Origin: Streptomyces sp. A0642
GTDB taxonomy: Bacteria > Actinomycetota > Actinomycetes > Streptomycetales > Streptomycetaceae
Direction of reading: 5' to 3'
Assembly (NCBI RefSeq): GCF_004795105.1
Contig: NZ_SSBL01000004.1
Span: 186,001 to 250,000 of the forward strand
Length of the DNA: 64,000 nt
Below the pieces are notes generated by a model. That model was not told the DNA's origin and ran no database searches. It was given only the letters and a program-made list of their open reading frames with translations. Positions 8,591 to 17,977 of the stretch are shown here, piece after piece; position 1 is the stretch's first letter; the number at the start of each line of letters is the position of its first letter. A program made the position numbers and the translations under genes.

Positions 8591-9598
8591 TCAACGGCTG
8601 GGACGCGTTCTCCCCGGCGCGGCCGGACTGCCCGTCACGTACGGGTCCGCCGCCTCCCACGCGGGCAACTGGCTCCGCCAAGGAGGGTTCGGTCCGACGA
8701 CCGAGCAGGTCAGGGCCGCGACCTGGGCGGCGAACAGACAGGCTTCCGCCACCTCGTCCAGACGGAGACCGGTCAACCGCCCCCCGAGGAGCCCGCGCGC
8801 ACCGAGGTGGTGCAGCAGACCCGCGGTGAAGGAGTCACCCGCCCCGACCGTGTCGACGACCCGCGCCGTCACGGCGGGCACGTGCACCCGCTCGCCGTCC
8901 AGCGAGACGAGAGCGCCCTCGGCGCCTCGCGTGACCACGATGAGCCGCGCGCCGGCCGCGTGCCAGACGTCGCACGCCCGGTCGAGGGGCGTGTGCGGCA
9001 GAAGGAGCCCGAGGTCGTCCTCGCTCAGCCGCAGTATGTCCGCGAGGGCGCACCAGTGCCGCAGCCTCGCGCGGTAGGTCGCGGGATCCACCAGCAGCGG
9101 CCGGACGTTGGGATCGATGCTGACGGTGGTCCGGGACGCGGCTCCCGCCAGGAACTCCTCCACCACCGCCGCCCCGGGCTCCTGGACCAGGGCGAGCGAC
9201 CCCGTGTGCAGGCAAGCGGTGGAGGACAGGTCGACGCCGGCCAGTTCGGCGCTCGACCACTGCCAGTCGGCCGTGCTCTGCGCGTGGAACGCATACGCGG
9301 CCTGTCCCCGGGCGTCGAGCTCCGCCACCGCCAGGGTGCTCGGCTCCGACGCCACGACGGCGTCCGACAGGTCCACCCCCGAAGCTTCGAGACGGGCCCG
9401 GAACAGCCGGCCGAACACGTCCCCGGACAGCCGCGCGAGGAAGCGGGACGGAGTGCCCAGCCGGGCCAGCGCCACGGCCGTGTTCGCCGGCCCGCCACCG
9501 GGCAGTACATGCAGGTCGAGCTCATGCGGAGCGCTTGCGGGCCGGGTGAACGCGTCCGCGACGCATTCGCCCAGCACGGTGATCTGACGCGGAGTCAT
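8591..9598 (-). CDS. PfkB-family carbohydrate kinase, probable fructokinase
   Basis: 335 residues from the ATG at 9598, with purine-rich AGAGAAGAG upstream. The N-terminal PfkB signature is visible (GGGPANTAVALARLG). The C-terminal signature DTVGAGDSFTAGLL holds the anion hole and the catalytic Asp. Enzymes of this family phosphorylate fructose, ribose or similar sugars with ATP in the cytoplasm. The setting beside a fructanase and a monosaccharide ABC importer favours fructose and places it as the first intracellular step. The gene is divergent from the importer operon, and the shared spacer contains the 9758-9787 operator. Other substrates such as ribose or 2-keto-sugars cannot be excluded from motifs alone. 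Confidence 0.85.
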   Translation of the reverse strand: MTPRQITVLGECVADAFTRPASAPHELDLHVLPGGGPANTAVALARLGTPSRFLARLSGDVFGRLFRARLEASGVDLSDAVVASEPSTLAVAELDARGQAAYAFHAQSTADWQWSSAELAGVDLSSTACLHTGSLALVQEPGAAVVEEFLAGAASRTTVSIDPNVRPLLVDPATYRARLRHWCALADILRLSEDDLGLLLPHTPLDRACDVWHAAGARLIVVTRGAEGALVSLDGERVHVPAVTARVVDTVGAGDSFTAGLLHHLGARGLLGGRLTGLRLDEVAEACLFAAQVAALTCSVVGPNPPWRSQLPAWEAADPYVTGSPAAPGRTRPSR

Positions 9599-9757
9599 GG
9601 GCTGCTCTTCTCTGACGAACGGACGGGGCGAGCCGAGTACGTCGCGGCGCGGACGTGGCGGCTGCGGAAGAACGATGGCCGAGGACGTTGCCGATTCGTT
9701 ACAGCGGTAAGGCATTGACGTGCCCGGGAGACGGAGTCCATCATCCTCGGCAAGCAG

Positions 9758-9787
9758 TGTCAACGATGACATAAGTCAACGATGACA
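9758..9787. promoter_or_regulatory. predicted LacI-family operator between kinase and sugar importer
   Basis: Two direct 14-mers, TGTCAACGATGACA and AGTCAACGATGACA, separated by TA (16-bp period). Each is a TGTCA-N4-TGACA pseudo-palindrome. The element lies in the divergent spacer, 60 bp upstream of the binding-protein gene and 160 bp upstream of the kinase gene. The sister site is at 8522-8551. The LacI protein at 12893 is the obvious candidate ligand. Confidence 0.75.
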
Positions 9788-9846
9788 CCCCGGGTCGGCA
9801 TGCTTCGATGCCGGCCGAGCCGCGCGCGATCCCGCAGGAGTCGTTC

Positions 9847-10869
9847 ATGCCTCGCACCATTCGTCTGACCCCCTCCCTGATCAGAGCCGCCGCCTGCACG
9901 GGCATCGCGGCTCTCGCCCTGACAGCCTGCGGATCCGGCTCCGGCTCCGATTCGGCGGGCAACGGCTCGGACGGCGTCAAGGTCGGCCTGATCACCAAGA
10001 CGGACACCAACCCGTTCTTCGTGAAGATGAAGGAGGGCGCGGAGAAGGCCGCCAAGGAGAGCGGCGCACAACTGATCAGCTCCGCAGGAAAGTTCGACGG
10101 GGACAACGCCGGTCAGGTCACCGCGATCGAGAACATGATCGCCGTGGGGGTGAAGGGCATCCTGATCACCCCGAGCGACTCCCAGGCGATCGTGCCGGCC
10201 CTCGCCAAGGCACGGGCCAAGGGGATTCTGGTCATCGCCCTGGATTCCCCCACCGACCCCGAGAGCGCCGTCGACGCCCTCTTCGCCACCGACAACGTGA
10301 GGGCCGGGGAGATGATCGGCTCCTACGCCAAAGCCTCGATGAAGGGCAAGAAGGCCAAGATAGCCACCCTCGACCTGGCGCCGGGCGTCGCCGTCGGCGT
10401 CCAGCGCCACAACGGCTTCCTCAAGGGCTTCGGTGTCGGCGAGAAGGACCCGGCGATCGTCTGCTCGCAGGACACCGGAGGCGACCAGGCCAAGGGCCAG
10501 ACCGCGATGGAGAACTGCCTTCAGAAGGCACCCGGCATCAACGTCGTCTACACCATCAACGAGCCCGCAGCCCTGGGCGCGTACACCGCGCTGAAGGCCA
10601 AGGGCCGGGAGAAGGACGTCCTGATCGTCTCCGTCGACGGAGGCTGCACCGGGACGCGGGCGGTCAAGGAGGGCAAGATCGCCGCGACCTCCCAGCAGTA
10701 TCCGCTGAAGATGGCCGCGGAAGGCGTCGGGGCCGTCGTGAAGTACGCCGGGAACGGCAGGAAGGCGACCGGTTACACCGACACCGGCGTCAGCCTGATC
10801 ACCGACAAGGCCCAGGCGGGGGTCACGTCGAAGGACACCGCCTACGGCCTGGACAACTGCTGGGGCTGA
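9847..10869 (+). CDS. sugar ABC transporter substrate-binding lipoprotein (fructose/ribose type)
   Basis: 340 residues from the ATG preceded by GCAGGAG. A lipoprotein signal with lipobox LTAC (Cys28) is followed by a Gly/Ser linker and a periplasmic-binding fold of the RbsB/FrcB class ([33 protein letters not shown]). This class binds monosaccharides such as ribose, fructose or galactose and delivers them to an RbsC/FrcC-type permease. The next two genes supply the permease and a single-domain ATPase. With the fructanase and kinase alongside, fructose is the most likely ligand; this is inference from context. An earlier in-frame ATG at 9808 has no good ribosome-binding site and would place residues ahead of the signal peptide. 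Confidence 0.88.
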   Translation: MPRTIRLTPSLIRAAACTGIAALALTACGSGSGSDSAGNGSDGVKVGLITKTDTNPFFVKMKEGAEKAAKESGAQLISSAGKFDGDNAGQVTAIENMIAVGVKGILITPSDSQAIVPALAKARAKGILVIALDSPTDPESAVDALFATDNVRAGEMIGSYAKASMKGKKAKIATLDLAPGVAVGVQRHNGFLKGFGVGEKDPAIVCSQDTGGDQAKGQTAMENCLQKAPGINVVYTINEPAALGAYTALKAKGREKDVLIVSVDGGCTGTRAVKEGKIAATSQQYPLKMAAEGVGAVVKYAGNGRKATGYTDTGVSLITDKAQAGVTSKDTAYGLDNCWG

Positions 10870-10908
10870 GCCGACCGCCTCCCGAGCAGCCGCCGTCCGA
10901 AACCCGCC

Positions 10909-10929
10909 GGCGGGGCGGCCGGCCCCGCC
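10909..10929 (+). terminator. intercistronic hairpin after the binding-protein gene
   Basis: Eight-bp GC stem GGCGGGGC / GCCCCGCC with a five-base loop, in the 125-bp gap between the binding-protein and permease genes. There is no T-tract. It probably stabilises or partly terminates the message, giving more binding protein than permease, as is usual in such operons. Confidence 0.5.
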
Positions 10930-10994
10930 CGGTCAGGGACGGCCGCCCCTCCGTCCTCCCCCGAGGACCACCGCTTTTCCGACAAGGACTTCGT

Positions 10995-11990
10995 ATGACA
11001 GCCACCACCGCGCCGTACGCCGGACTCAAGACGCCGACCACGGCCCGCAGACTCCTCACCGCGCCCACCACCGGCCCTCTGGCCGCCCTCCTCCTCGCCT
11101 GTGCGTTCTTCTCCCTGTCGACGGACCAGTTCCTCACGGGCGGGAACTTCTCGCTGATCGTGCAGCAGGTCATGGTCGTCGGCACCCTGGCCATCGGCCA
11201 GACACTGATCATCCTCACGGCCGGCATCGACCTGTCGTGCGGTGCCGTGATGGCGTTCGGCAGCATCGTGATCGCCAGGATGGCGGCCGAGGGCACCCTG
11301 CCCCCGCTGCTGGCCGTCACGGCGGGCCTGGTCGTCTGCGGCGGCTTCGGGCTCCTCAACGGGCTTCTGGTGCAGAAGATCCCGCTGCCGCCGTTCATCG
11401 TGACGCTCGGCATGCTCAACGTGGCGTTCGCCCTGACACACATCTACTCCGAAGAACAGACCGTCACCGGCCTGCCCGGGCCGCTGACCGCCCTCGGAGA
11501 GACCTTTCCGCTCGGCCGCACGGACATCACCTACGGCTCGCTGGTCACCATCGGCCTCTTCCTCCTCCTGGCCTACGCCCTCGGCAACACCGGCTGGGGC
11601 CGCCATGTCTACGCCCTGGGCAACAGCCAGGAAGCCGCACGCCTCAACGGCATCCGCACCTCCCGCCTGACCATCGGCATCTACACCGTGGCCGGCGTGC
11701 TGTACGGCCTCGCGGCCCTGCTGCTCATCTCCCGTACCGGGGTGGGCGACCCGCAGGCGGGACAGACCGAGAACCTCGACAGCATCACCGCCGTGGTCCT
11801 CGGCGGCACCAGCCTCTTCGGCGGACGCGGCTCGGTCCTGGGCACCTTCATCGGTGTCCTCATCGTCGGCGTCTTCCGCAACGGCCTCCAGCTGATGGGC
11901 GTGGCCTCCATCTACCAGACCCTGATCACCGGGATCCTCGTGATCCTCGCGGTGACCGTCGACCAGATGTCCCGGAGGAAGGCCCGATGA
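10995..11990 (+). CDS. sugar ABC transporter permease (RbsC/FrcC type)
   Basis: 331 residues from the ATG with AAGGA upstream. It has eight to ten hydrophobic segments and the BPD_transp_2 signature (IIILTAGIDLSCGAVMAFGS near residue 75, then LGGTSLFGGRGSVLGTFIGVL near 265). This family forms the homodimeric membrane channel of monosaccharide importers. It overlaps the ATPase gene by ATGA at 11987-11990, showing coupled translation. The only plausible partners are the binding protein upstream and the ATPase downstream, so the complex should import the sugar released by the fructanase. Confidence 0.9.
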   Translation: MTATTAPYAGLKTPTTARRLLTAPTTGPLAALLLACAFFSLSTDQFLTGGNFSLIVQQVMVVGTLAIGQTLIILTAGIDLSCGAVMAFGSIVIARMAAEGTLPPLLAVTAGLVVCGGFGLLNGLLVQKIPLPPFIVTLGMLNVAFALTHIYSEEQTVTGLPGPLTALGETFPLGRTDITYGSLVTIGLFLLLAYALGNTGWGRHVYALGNSQEAARLNGIRTSRLTIGIYTVAGVLYGLAALLLISRTGVGDPQAGQTENLDSITAVVLGGTSLFGGRGSVLGTFIGVLIVGVFRNGLQLMGVASIYQTLITGILVILAVTVDQMSRRKAR

Positions 11991-12820
11991 CCGCCACCAC
12001 TCCCACCCCCGTTCTCCAGGCCCGCGGTCTGGTCAAGCGCTACGGACACGTCACCGCCATCGACGGCGCCGACTTCGACCTGATGCCCGGCGAGGTCCTC
12101 GCGGTCATCGGCGACAACGGAGCCGGCAAGACCAGCCTGATCAAGGCGCTCACCGGCGCCGTGACCCCGGACGCGGGCGAGATACGCCTCAACGGTGAAC
12201 TCATCCGGTTCACCGGGCCGCAGAGCGCACGCGCACACGGCATCGAGACGGTCTACCAGGACCTGGCGGTCGCCGCCTCGATGGACATCGCCTCGAACAT
12301 GTTCCTGGGACGCGAACTGCGCCGGCCCGGCATCCTCGGCAGCGCCTTCCGCATGCTGGACAAGAAGCGGATGCGTCAGGAGGCCGCGGAGCACATGGCC
12401 GACCTCAAGATCGGACTGCGGTCACTCACGCAGGCGGTCGAAACCCTCTCCGGGGGACAGCGGCAGGCCGTGGCCGTCGCACGCTCGGTCGCCTGGGCGC
12501 GCAGCGTCGTCGTCATGGACGAACCCACCGCCGCCCTGGGCGTCAAGGAATCCGGGCAGGTCCTCGACCTGATCCGCCGGGTCCGCGACAAGGGCATGCC
12601 CGTGGTCCTGATCAGCCACAACATGCCCCACGTCTTCGAGATCGCCGACCGGATCCACGTCCACCGGCTGGGCCGCCGCGCCGCCGTGATCAAACCCTCC
12701 GACCACACCATGGCCGAAGTCGTCGCCATCATGACCGGAGCGCTGACCCTCGATGGAGCCGGAGGTACTGTCATAGCGGATTCCGAGGCCGCGGAGGCGG
12801 CGGGAGTCCAGGCCACCTGA
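11987..12820 (+). CDS. sugar ABC transporter ATP-binding protein (FrcA type)
   Basis: 277 residues from the ATG inside the ATGA overlap. It carries a single ATPase domain: Walker A GDNGAGKTS, signature LSGGQRQAV, Walker B VVVMDEPTAALG, and H-loop His in LISHN. Ribose systems (RbsA) usually have two fused ATPase domains. The single-domain form is the FrcA arrangement, which agrees with fructose as substrate. The last ~25 residues are a poorly conserved acidic/alanine-rich tail. A strong inverted repeat follows 18 bp after the stop. Confidence 0.9.
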   Translation: MTATTPTPVLQARGLVKRYGHVTAIDGADFDLMPGEVLAVIGDNGAGKTSLIKALTGAVTPDAGEIRLNGELIRFTGPQSARAHGIETVYQDLAVAASMDIASNMFLGRELRRPGILGSAFRMLDKKRMRQEAAEHMADLKIGLRSLTQAVETLSGGQRQAVAVARSVAWARSVVVMDEPTAALGVKESGQVLDLIRRVRDKGMPVVLISHNMPHVFEIADRIHVHRLGRRAAVIKPSDHTMAEVVAIMTGALTLDGAGGTVIADSEAAEAAGVQAT

Positions 12821-12838
12821 CCCGACGCACCACTCACA

Positions 12839-12866
12839 GGTTCCGGCCGAGGCCGCGGCCGGAACC
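12839..12866 (+). terminator. hairpin between importer operon and LacI gene
   Basis: Perfect 10-bp stem GGTTCCGGCC / GGCCGGAACC with an eight-base loop, 18 bp after the ATPase stop and 26 bp before the LacI start. It has no T-run, as is common for terminators in this GC range. It probably limits read-through, so the regulator gene may be transcribed partly with the importer and partly from its own promoter. Confidence 0.6.
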
Positions 12867-12892
12867 GACGAGCACAGGGAGATCCCCGCTCC

Positions 12893-13924
12893 ATGGCAGC
12901 GAACCGCCGCCCCACCCTGGCCGACGTCGCCCGAGAAGTAGGCGTCAGCGCCAAGACGGTCTCCCGGGTGCTCAACGAGGACGGACCCGCCTCGGCCCGG
13001 ACCAGGGAACAGGTGCTCGCCGCCGTGGCCAAGCTCGGCTTCCAGCCGAACCTGATGGCTCGCAACATCCGTGTCGGCGGTCCCGACACGACCATCGGCC
13101 TCGTCGTGCCCGACCTCGGCAACCCGTTCTTCGGAGCGGTGGCCGGCGGCATCGAGGACGTCGTGCGGGACCGCGGCCTGACGCTGCTCATGGGGGCCTC
13201 CGCGGACGAACCCGCACGCGAACGGGAACTGACCGACACGTTCCTCGCCCGCCGCATCAGCATCCTGATGGTCATCCCGTCCGTCGGCTCCGACCACTCC
13301 CACCTGCGGACCCACCGGAGCACGGGGCTGCCCGTCGTCTTCGTCGACCGGCCGGGAGCCGGGCTGGCCACGGACAGCGTCGTCAGTTCCAACCGTGCCG
13401 GAGCGCACGAGGGTGTCGCCCACCTGATCGCCCACGGCCACCGCCGCATCGGCTTCGTCGGCGACCTCCCCACCAACCTCTACACCCGCCGTGAACGGCT
13501 GGCCGGATACCGCTCGGCCCTGGCAGAAGCCGGCCTCCCCCACGACCGTTCCCTGGTCATCAACGCCCACGACCAGCACGGTGCCGCCCTCTGCACCTCC
13601 CGCCTGCTGGAGTCGGCGGATCCCCCCACCGCCCTGTTCGCCGGGAACAACATCGTCGCCCTGGGGATGGTCGCCGAACTGGCCCGCAGCAAGCGCAAGG
13701 ACGTCGCCGTGGTCGCCTTCGACGACGTACCGCTCGCCGAAGCCCTCGAACCCGCCCTGACCGTCGTGGCCCAGGACCCGGAGGAGATCGGCCGGAAGGC
13801 GGCGGAGACCGCCCTGGCACGCCTGGACGGCGACCGCTCCCGCGCCCGCACCCTCACCGTGCCCACCCGGCTGATCATCCGCGGATCGGGAGAACTCACC
13901 ACGCCGATGGCGCGGGAAGGCTGA
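12893..13924 (+). CDS. LacI-family transcriptional regulator of the fructan/fructose module
   Basis: 343 residues from the ATG with AGGGAGA upstream. The N-terminal LacI helix-turn-helix and hinge are clear (PTLADVAREVGVSAKTVSRVLNE, then NLMARNIR). The C-terminal effector domain resembles sugar-binding proteins (VVPDLGNPFFGAV, HGHRRIGFVGD, VVAFDDVPLAEAL). Such proteins are usually repressors released by a sugar or sugar phosphate. The gene follows the importer operon on the same strand. The twin 30-bp operators at 8522 and 9758 have the TGTCA-N4-TGACA form typical for this family, so I infer that it controls fructanase, kinase and importer together, with fructose or fructose phosphate as effector. 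Confidence 0.88.
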   Translation: MAANRRPTLADVAREVGVSAKTVSRVLNEDGPASARTREQVLAAVAKLGFQPNLMARNIRVGGPDTTIGLVVPDLGNPFFGAVAGGIEDVVRDRGLTLLMGASADEPARERELTDTFLARRISILMVIPSVGSDHSHLRTHRSTGLPVVFVDRPGAGLATDSVVSSNRAGAHEGVAHLIAHGHRRIGFVGDLPTNLYTRRERLAGYRSALAEAGLPHDRSLVINAHDQHGAALCTSRLLESADPPTALFAGNNIVALGMVAELARSKRKDVAVVAFDDVPLAEALEPALTVVAQDPEEIGRKAAETALARLDGDRSRARTLTVPTRLIIRGSGELTTPMAREG

Positions 13925-14057
13925 GACGGGGCGGACGGAGGGAGCGGGGCGGCCCCGCCGGCGTGGTCATGGCCGGTAGCGTGATCATGTGCCGCATGGA
14001 GGGTCCATGTGTCCGGACTGCCCGTGCGGGGGCCCGGTGGCGAGCGAGGGAACCGTG

Positions 14058-14462
14058 ATGAGCGAACCGACGAAGCCGGGAGTCGAGGTTCCCGGGGGTG
14101 ACGCGCCCACCGAGCTGACAGTCCGGGACCTCGTGATCGGAGACGGACCCGAGGCCCAGCCGGGCAGGGTCGTCCACGTCCACTATGTGGGGGTCACGTT
14201 CGCGTCGGGCAGAGAGTTCGACTCCTCCTGGGAGCGGGGCCGCCCGTTCAAGTTCGCCGTGGGCGGTGGCAAGGTCATCAAGGGCTGGGACCGGGGAGTG
14301 CGGGGAATGAGGGCCGGTGGCCGACGCGAGATCATCGTTCCCCCGCGTCTTGGATACGGCAGGCAGTCACCCTCTCCGTTGATCCCGGCGGACTCGACGC
14401 TGATCTTCGTCGTGGACCTGCTCACCGTCGCGGGTGGGCCGCCCGAGCGACGCCCGGCCTGA
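14058..14462 (+). CDS. FKBP-type peptidyl-prolyl cis-trans isomerase
   Basis: 134 residues from the ATG preceded by GAGGGA. The single FKBP domain is complete (VHVHYVGVTFASGREFDSSWERG, then KFAVGGGKVIKGWDRGVRGM, then PPRLGYG and STLIFVVDLL). It catalyses prolyl isomerisation during protein folding. There is no signal peptide, so it acts in the cytoplasm. The region before this ATG (in frame from 13989) has no matching family sequence. It stands alone between the LacI gene and a convergent ligase gene and is probably a housekeeping chaperone, not a part of the neighbouring pathways. Confidence 0.9.
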   Translation: MSEPTKPGVEVPGGDAPTELTVRDLVIGDGPEAQPGRVVHVHYVGVTFASGREFDSSWERGRPFKFAVGGGKVIKGWDRGVRGMRAGGRREIIVPPRLGYGRQSPSPLIPADSTLIFVVDLLTVAGGPPERRPA

Positions 14463-14546
14463 CCGGCTCGGCCCGCACGTGGAGGGACAGGCCCCACGAA
14501 GGGCGCGACGCCGCCACGCCGGGCTGGACGAAGGCCATCGCCACCT

Positions 14547-16187
14547 TCAGTGGACACTCCCGGTCGTCCCGAGCCTGCCCGGGACGCCCGACGCGGTGGA
14601 CGCCCCCGGTGTCTGACGAGCCGTGTCGGTCATCCGGTGCTCCGGGCCCCTCAGCTCGCGCTTGAGGATCTTGCCGGTGGCATTCATGGGCAGGACATCG
14701 CGGAACTCCACGAGACGGGGGTACTTGTAGCCGGCCATCTCGTCCCTGCACCAGCCGATCAGCTCCTCCTCGGTGAGCGTCGCTCTCGGAGCGCGGACCA
14801 CGCACGCCTTGACCTCCTCGCCGTGACGGTCGTGCGGGACACCGATGACGGCCGCCATGCGCACGGCGGGGTGGGTGAGCAAAACCTCCTCGATCTCCCG
14901 CGGGTACACGTTGAAGCCACCGCGGATGATCATGTCCTTGGCGCGGTCCACGATGTAGAACCATCCGTCGGCGTCGCGGCGGGCCAGGTCTCCGGTGCGG
15001 AACCATCCGTTGCGCATCACCTCGGCGGTCGCCTCGGGCTGGTTGTAGTACCCCTTCATGGTGTTGTGGCCACGGATGACGACCTCGCCGATGGCGTCCG
15101 CGCCCTGGACCGGTGTCCCGTCCTTGTCGACCAGGTCCACCTCGACGCCCCAGACGGGGCGCCCGATGGAGCCCGGACGCGCCTCCTCGCCGGGCGGCAC
15201 GAAGGTGGCCACAGGGCTGGTCTCCGAGAGGCCGTAGCCTTCCATGATCGTGACCCCGAACCGTTCACGGAAGCGGCGGTGGATCTCGGCCGGCAGTGCC
15301 GACGCTCCCGACCCGGCCATCCGCAGGTTCTTGGCGATCAGTGACAGGTCGACACCGGGCGCCTCCTCTTCGAGCAGCGCCCAGTACATCGTGGGAACGC
15401 CCGCGAAGAACGTGACGGCATGACGCTGCATCAGGGCCAGGGCCGAGCGGCCGTCGAAGCGTGGCAGCAGCACGAGCGTCGCCCGGGAGGCGATGCCGGC
15501 GTTCATCTGGACGACCTGGCCGAAGGAGTGGAAGAGCGGCAGGGTGATCAGGTGGACGTCATGCTCGACCTCGCCGAACAGCTTGTGACAGGTGAGGACG
15601 TTGAGCACCAGATTGGAGTGCGTGAGCTCCGCGCCCTTGGGGCGGCCGGTGGTGCCGGAGGTGTAGAGGATGACCGCGGTGTCGGAGGAGTCGGTGGCCG
15701 CCGTCTCGAAGTCTGCACTCTGGTCGGCCAGGGCCGCGGTCAGGGTCTCGGCGCCCTCGATCGGGGAGTGGGCGCTGGTGGCGGTCATCAGGAAGAAGTT
15801 GTCGCAGCCGGGGGTCTCACCGAAGCCTGACCACCCCTCCTGCCCCGTCGGGAGGTCCGCAGTGCCCTCGAAGCAGAAGTACGCCTTCGCTTCGGAGTCG
15901 GCGAGATGGTAAGCGATCTCCCGGCCCTTGAGCAGCACGTTGAGCGGGACGACCACCGCGCCGGCCTTGAGGATGCCGTAGTAAACGACCGGGAACCAGG
16001 GGAGGTTCGGGCAGGACAGTGCGACCTTGTCTCCGGGCTGGATACCGCGCGACCGCAGCAGGCCGGCAACCCGCCGGGCGGTCGCGTCGAGCTCGGCGTA
16101 GGTCAGCCGCTGGGTGCCCAGCACGACGGCGGTGCGCTCGGGGACGGTGCGGGCGCTGTTCTCCAGCAGGGTGGCGAGATTGAGCAC
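14547..16187 (-). CDS. acyl-CoA synthetase (AMP-forming fatty/aryl acid-CoA ligase)
   Basis: 546 residues from a GTG start with GGAG upstream. The frame stays open further upstream, but that would overlap the aldehyde dehydrogenase gene and shows no ligase sequence. The adenylation motifs are present: P-loop ILYTSGTTGRPKGAELTH, A5 MEGYGLSETSP, A7 GWFRTGDLARRDADGWFYIVDR, and the A10 lysine in PMNATGKILKRELR. It activates a carboxylic acid to the acyl-AMP and then the CoA thioester. It is the last gene of an operon with a dioxygenase, a transporter and an aldehyde dehydrogenase, so its substrate is probably the acid made by that dehydrogenase. Chain length cannot be read from the sequence. Confidence 0.87.
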   Translation of the reverse strand: MLNLATLLENSARTVPERTAVVLGTQRLTYAELDATARRVAGLLRSRGIQPGDKVALSCPNLPWFPVVYYGILKAGAVVVPLNVLLKGREIAYHLADSEAKAYFCFEGTADLPTGQEGWSGFGETPGCDNFFLMTATSAHSPIEGAETLTAALADQSADFETAATDSSDTAVILYTSGTTGRPKGAELTHSNLVLNVLTCHKLFGEVEHDVHLITLPLFHSFGQVVQMNAGIASRATLVLLPRFDGRSALALMQRHAVTFFAGVPTMYWALLEEEAPGVDLSLIAKNLRMAGSGASALPAEIHRRFRERFGVTIMEGYGLSETSPVATFVPPGEEARPGSIGRPVWGVEVDLVDKDGTPVQGADAIGEVVIRGHNTMKGYYNQPEATAEVMRNGWFRTGDLARRDADGWFYIVDRAKDMIIRGGFNVYPREIEEVLLTHPAVRMAAVIGVPHDRHGEEVKACVVRAPRATLTEEELIGWCRDEMAGYKYPRLVEFRDVLPMNATGKILKRELRGPEHRMTDTARQTPGASTASGVPGRLGTTGSVH

Positions 16188-16267
16188 GAGGTCTCCGTTG
16201 GGGAGTCTTCGGCGGGCGCCGAAGGGGTGGCGGATACGGGGCAGGGAGGGCCGCGGGCGACCGAGGG

Positions 16268-17977
16268 TCAGCCCCGCAGCGCGGAGGCGAAGAGAGCGGG
16301 CAGCTTGACGAGGCTCGGCGCGGCCGTGAAGCGGATGAGGCGTTGCACCGTCGTCAGTGCGGTGCGGTTGGTGACGAAGTACGGGGGGCGGGGCGACAGG
16401 GAGGGGTCGCCCGTGACCAGCCCGCGCGGAGCGGGCGCGAAGGGTGCGCGCAGCACCGTCTTCTCGACGTCCGCGAGCATGAACGCGTTGTGCACGAAGC
16501 CGATGCCGCTGCCGATGTCCTGCCGGGTGTGGCCGGGGAAGGCGCCCCACGGGGTGTAGCCGAGCAGGAACCCCACCCCCGACCAGCAGTTGACGCCCAG
16601 GGTGCCGTAACGCAGACCGGCGATGGCGGTGCGCACCGCCTCCACGTGGGCCTTCTCGGTCCTCGGGTGGACGATCAGGGTGGCTCCGAGGGTGCCGGGC
16701 AAGGTGTCGTTGGCGAAGTCGACGGCGTGGCGGAGGAACTCGGCCGGGGTCGCGCCGGGCAGGCGTACGACGCCCAGGGCGCTGCCGAAGACCTCGTCGG
16801 CGATCAGAACGTCGTCGTGGTGGTCGGTGATGTCGGGGACGAGCAGTCGGCAGTCCTCGCCGTGCGTCTCCGCCTGGGGATGTGCCTCGCGTACCGCGGC
16901 GAGACGGCCCGCGGCGCCGGGGTAGTAGTCGGTGCGCGGCGGCAGCTCGCGCAGCACCCGCCGGATCTCGTCGAGCAGCCGCTCGGTGCCGTCCCAGTCG
17001 CGCGGCAGGACCAGGATCTGGCTGGCGATGCAGTTATGGCCCGAGTTGTTCATCTTGCTGGTGACGATGTGTTCGGCCTGGAAGCGGAAGTCGGCGTCGC
17101 TCCACGGGCCCGGGGCCACGATGCAGGGGCTGACGCCGCCCAGTTCGCTGCTGAACGGCTTGGCGATCAGCGGGAGATCGTCGCGGCGGCGCTGTTCGGC
17201 GTCCTCGTCGGTGCCCCAGACGATGGCGTCGTAGGTGCGGTCGCTGCCGGTGACGTGAATGGCGTCGACGCCGTCGTGGCGCGTGAGATACGCGCCCTCG
17301 GCCGCGCCGCCGTCGACGAAACGAAGCCAGCCCCGTTCGACGAACTCGGCGAAGACGTACTCGAAGTGGGGGCGCAGATACGCGTTGACCGGGTTCATCT
17401 TGGCGATGACCACCTGGCCCTCGGCGTAGAGCTTGTGCAGGATGTCCAGCGCGGTGATCGCGGCGACGTTGCCGGCGCCGAGCACCAGGGCCACGGCCGG
17501 CTTCCCCTGCCTGCCGCGGTACTCGCCCGCGGCGCGCGTCCGCGCCTGCTCCGCCGTGATGCCGGGGCGCATCCACACACGCGCTCGGAAGCCGTTGAGC
17601 AGCAGGGTGTCCCAGCCGGTGGCGGGGAAGACGTCCACGTGGGTGCGGCCGTTCTCCTCGTGGACTGCCCTGGCGTCCAGCGGATCCCTGCCCGCTGCGA
17701 TCCGTCGGAGGACGTGCAGAAGCGCCGCGGTGTTCTGGACCAGGGCCCACGGGCCGCCCATCCAGTCTTCCGCCGCCCAGGGGGAGGCTGGTTCGTACCC
17801 CTTCGCCCCGGAGCCCGCAGCGGCCATCTCGGCCGCACGCGCGACCACGCGCGGCTGCAACGCCTCCAGGAGAGCGATGCGTTCGGTGAGCGGGAGGGTG
17901 GACCAGGACTCGGCGTTGCCGCGTACGTCGGCCACGGTGCGGTCGAGGAAGGAGGTGTCGAGGGCGCTGGTGTTCAA
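16268..17977 (-). CDS. aldehyde dehydrogenase family protein (long form)
   Basis: 569 residues from a TTG start with AAGGGACG upstream. Longer starts (ATG at 18085 or 18067) would run into the MFS gene. The catalytic-site motifs are present: SSELGGVSP with the general-base Glu, NNSGHNCIASQ with the catalytic Cys, and the coenzyme-side sequence VLGAGNVAAI. The protein is ~70 residues longer than ordinary aldehyde dehydrogenases, and its C-terminus (PPYFVTNRTALTTVQRLIRF) is not part of the standard fold. It oxidises an aldehyde to a carboxylic acid with NAD(P). Within this operon it would connect the dioxygenase product with the CoA ligase. The start codon is uncertain. Confidence 0.8.
   Translation of the reverse strand: MNTSALDTSFLDRTVADVRGNAESWSTLPLTERIALLEALQPRVVARAAEMAAAGSGAKGYEPASPWAAEDWMGGPWALVQNTAALLHVLRRIAAGRDPLDARAVHEENGRTHVDVFPATGWDTLLLNGFRARVWMRPGITAEQARTRAAGEYRGRQGKPAVALVLGAGNVAAITALDILHKLYAEGQVVIAKMNPVNAYLRPHFEYVFAEFVERGWLRFVDGGAAEGAYLTRHDGVDAIHVTGSDRTYDAIVWGTDEDAEQRRRDDLPLIAKPFSSELGGVSPCIVAPGPWSDADFRFQAEHIVTSKMNNSGHNCIASQILVLPRDWDGTERLLDEIRRVLRELPPRTDYYPGAAGRLAAVREAHPQAETHGEDCRLLVPDITDHHDDVLIADEVFGSALGVVRLPGATPAEFLRHAVDFANDTLPGTLGATLIVHPRTEKAHVEAVRTAIAGLRYGTLGVNCWSGVGFLLGYTPWGAFPGHTRQDIGSGIGFVHNAFMLADVEKTVLRAPFAPAPRGLVTGDPSLSPRPPYFVTNRTALTTVQRLIRFTAAPSLVKLPALFASALRG

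Noticed and set aside
16188..16550. N-terminal extension of the acyl-CoA ligase into the aldehyde dehydrogenase gene
   Set aside because: The extension overlaps a clear gene, has no ligase sequence, and the GTG at 16187 has its own ribosome-binding site and starts exactly where the family sequence begins.
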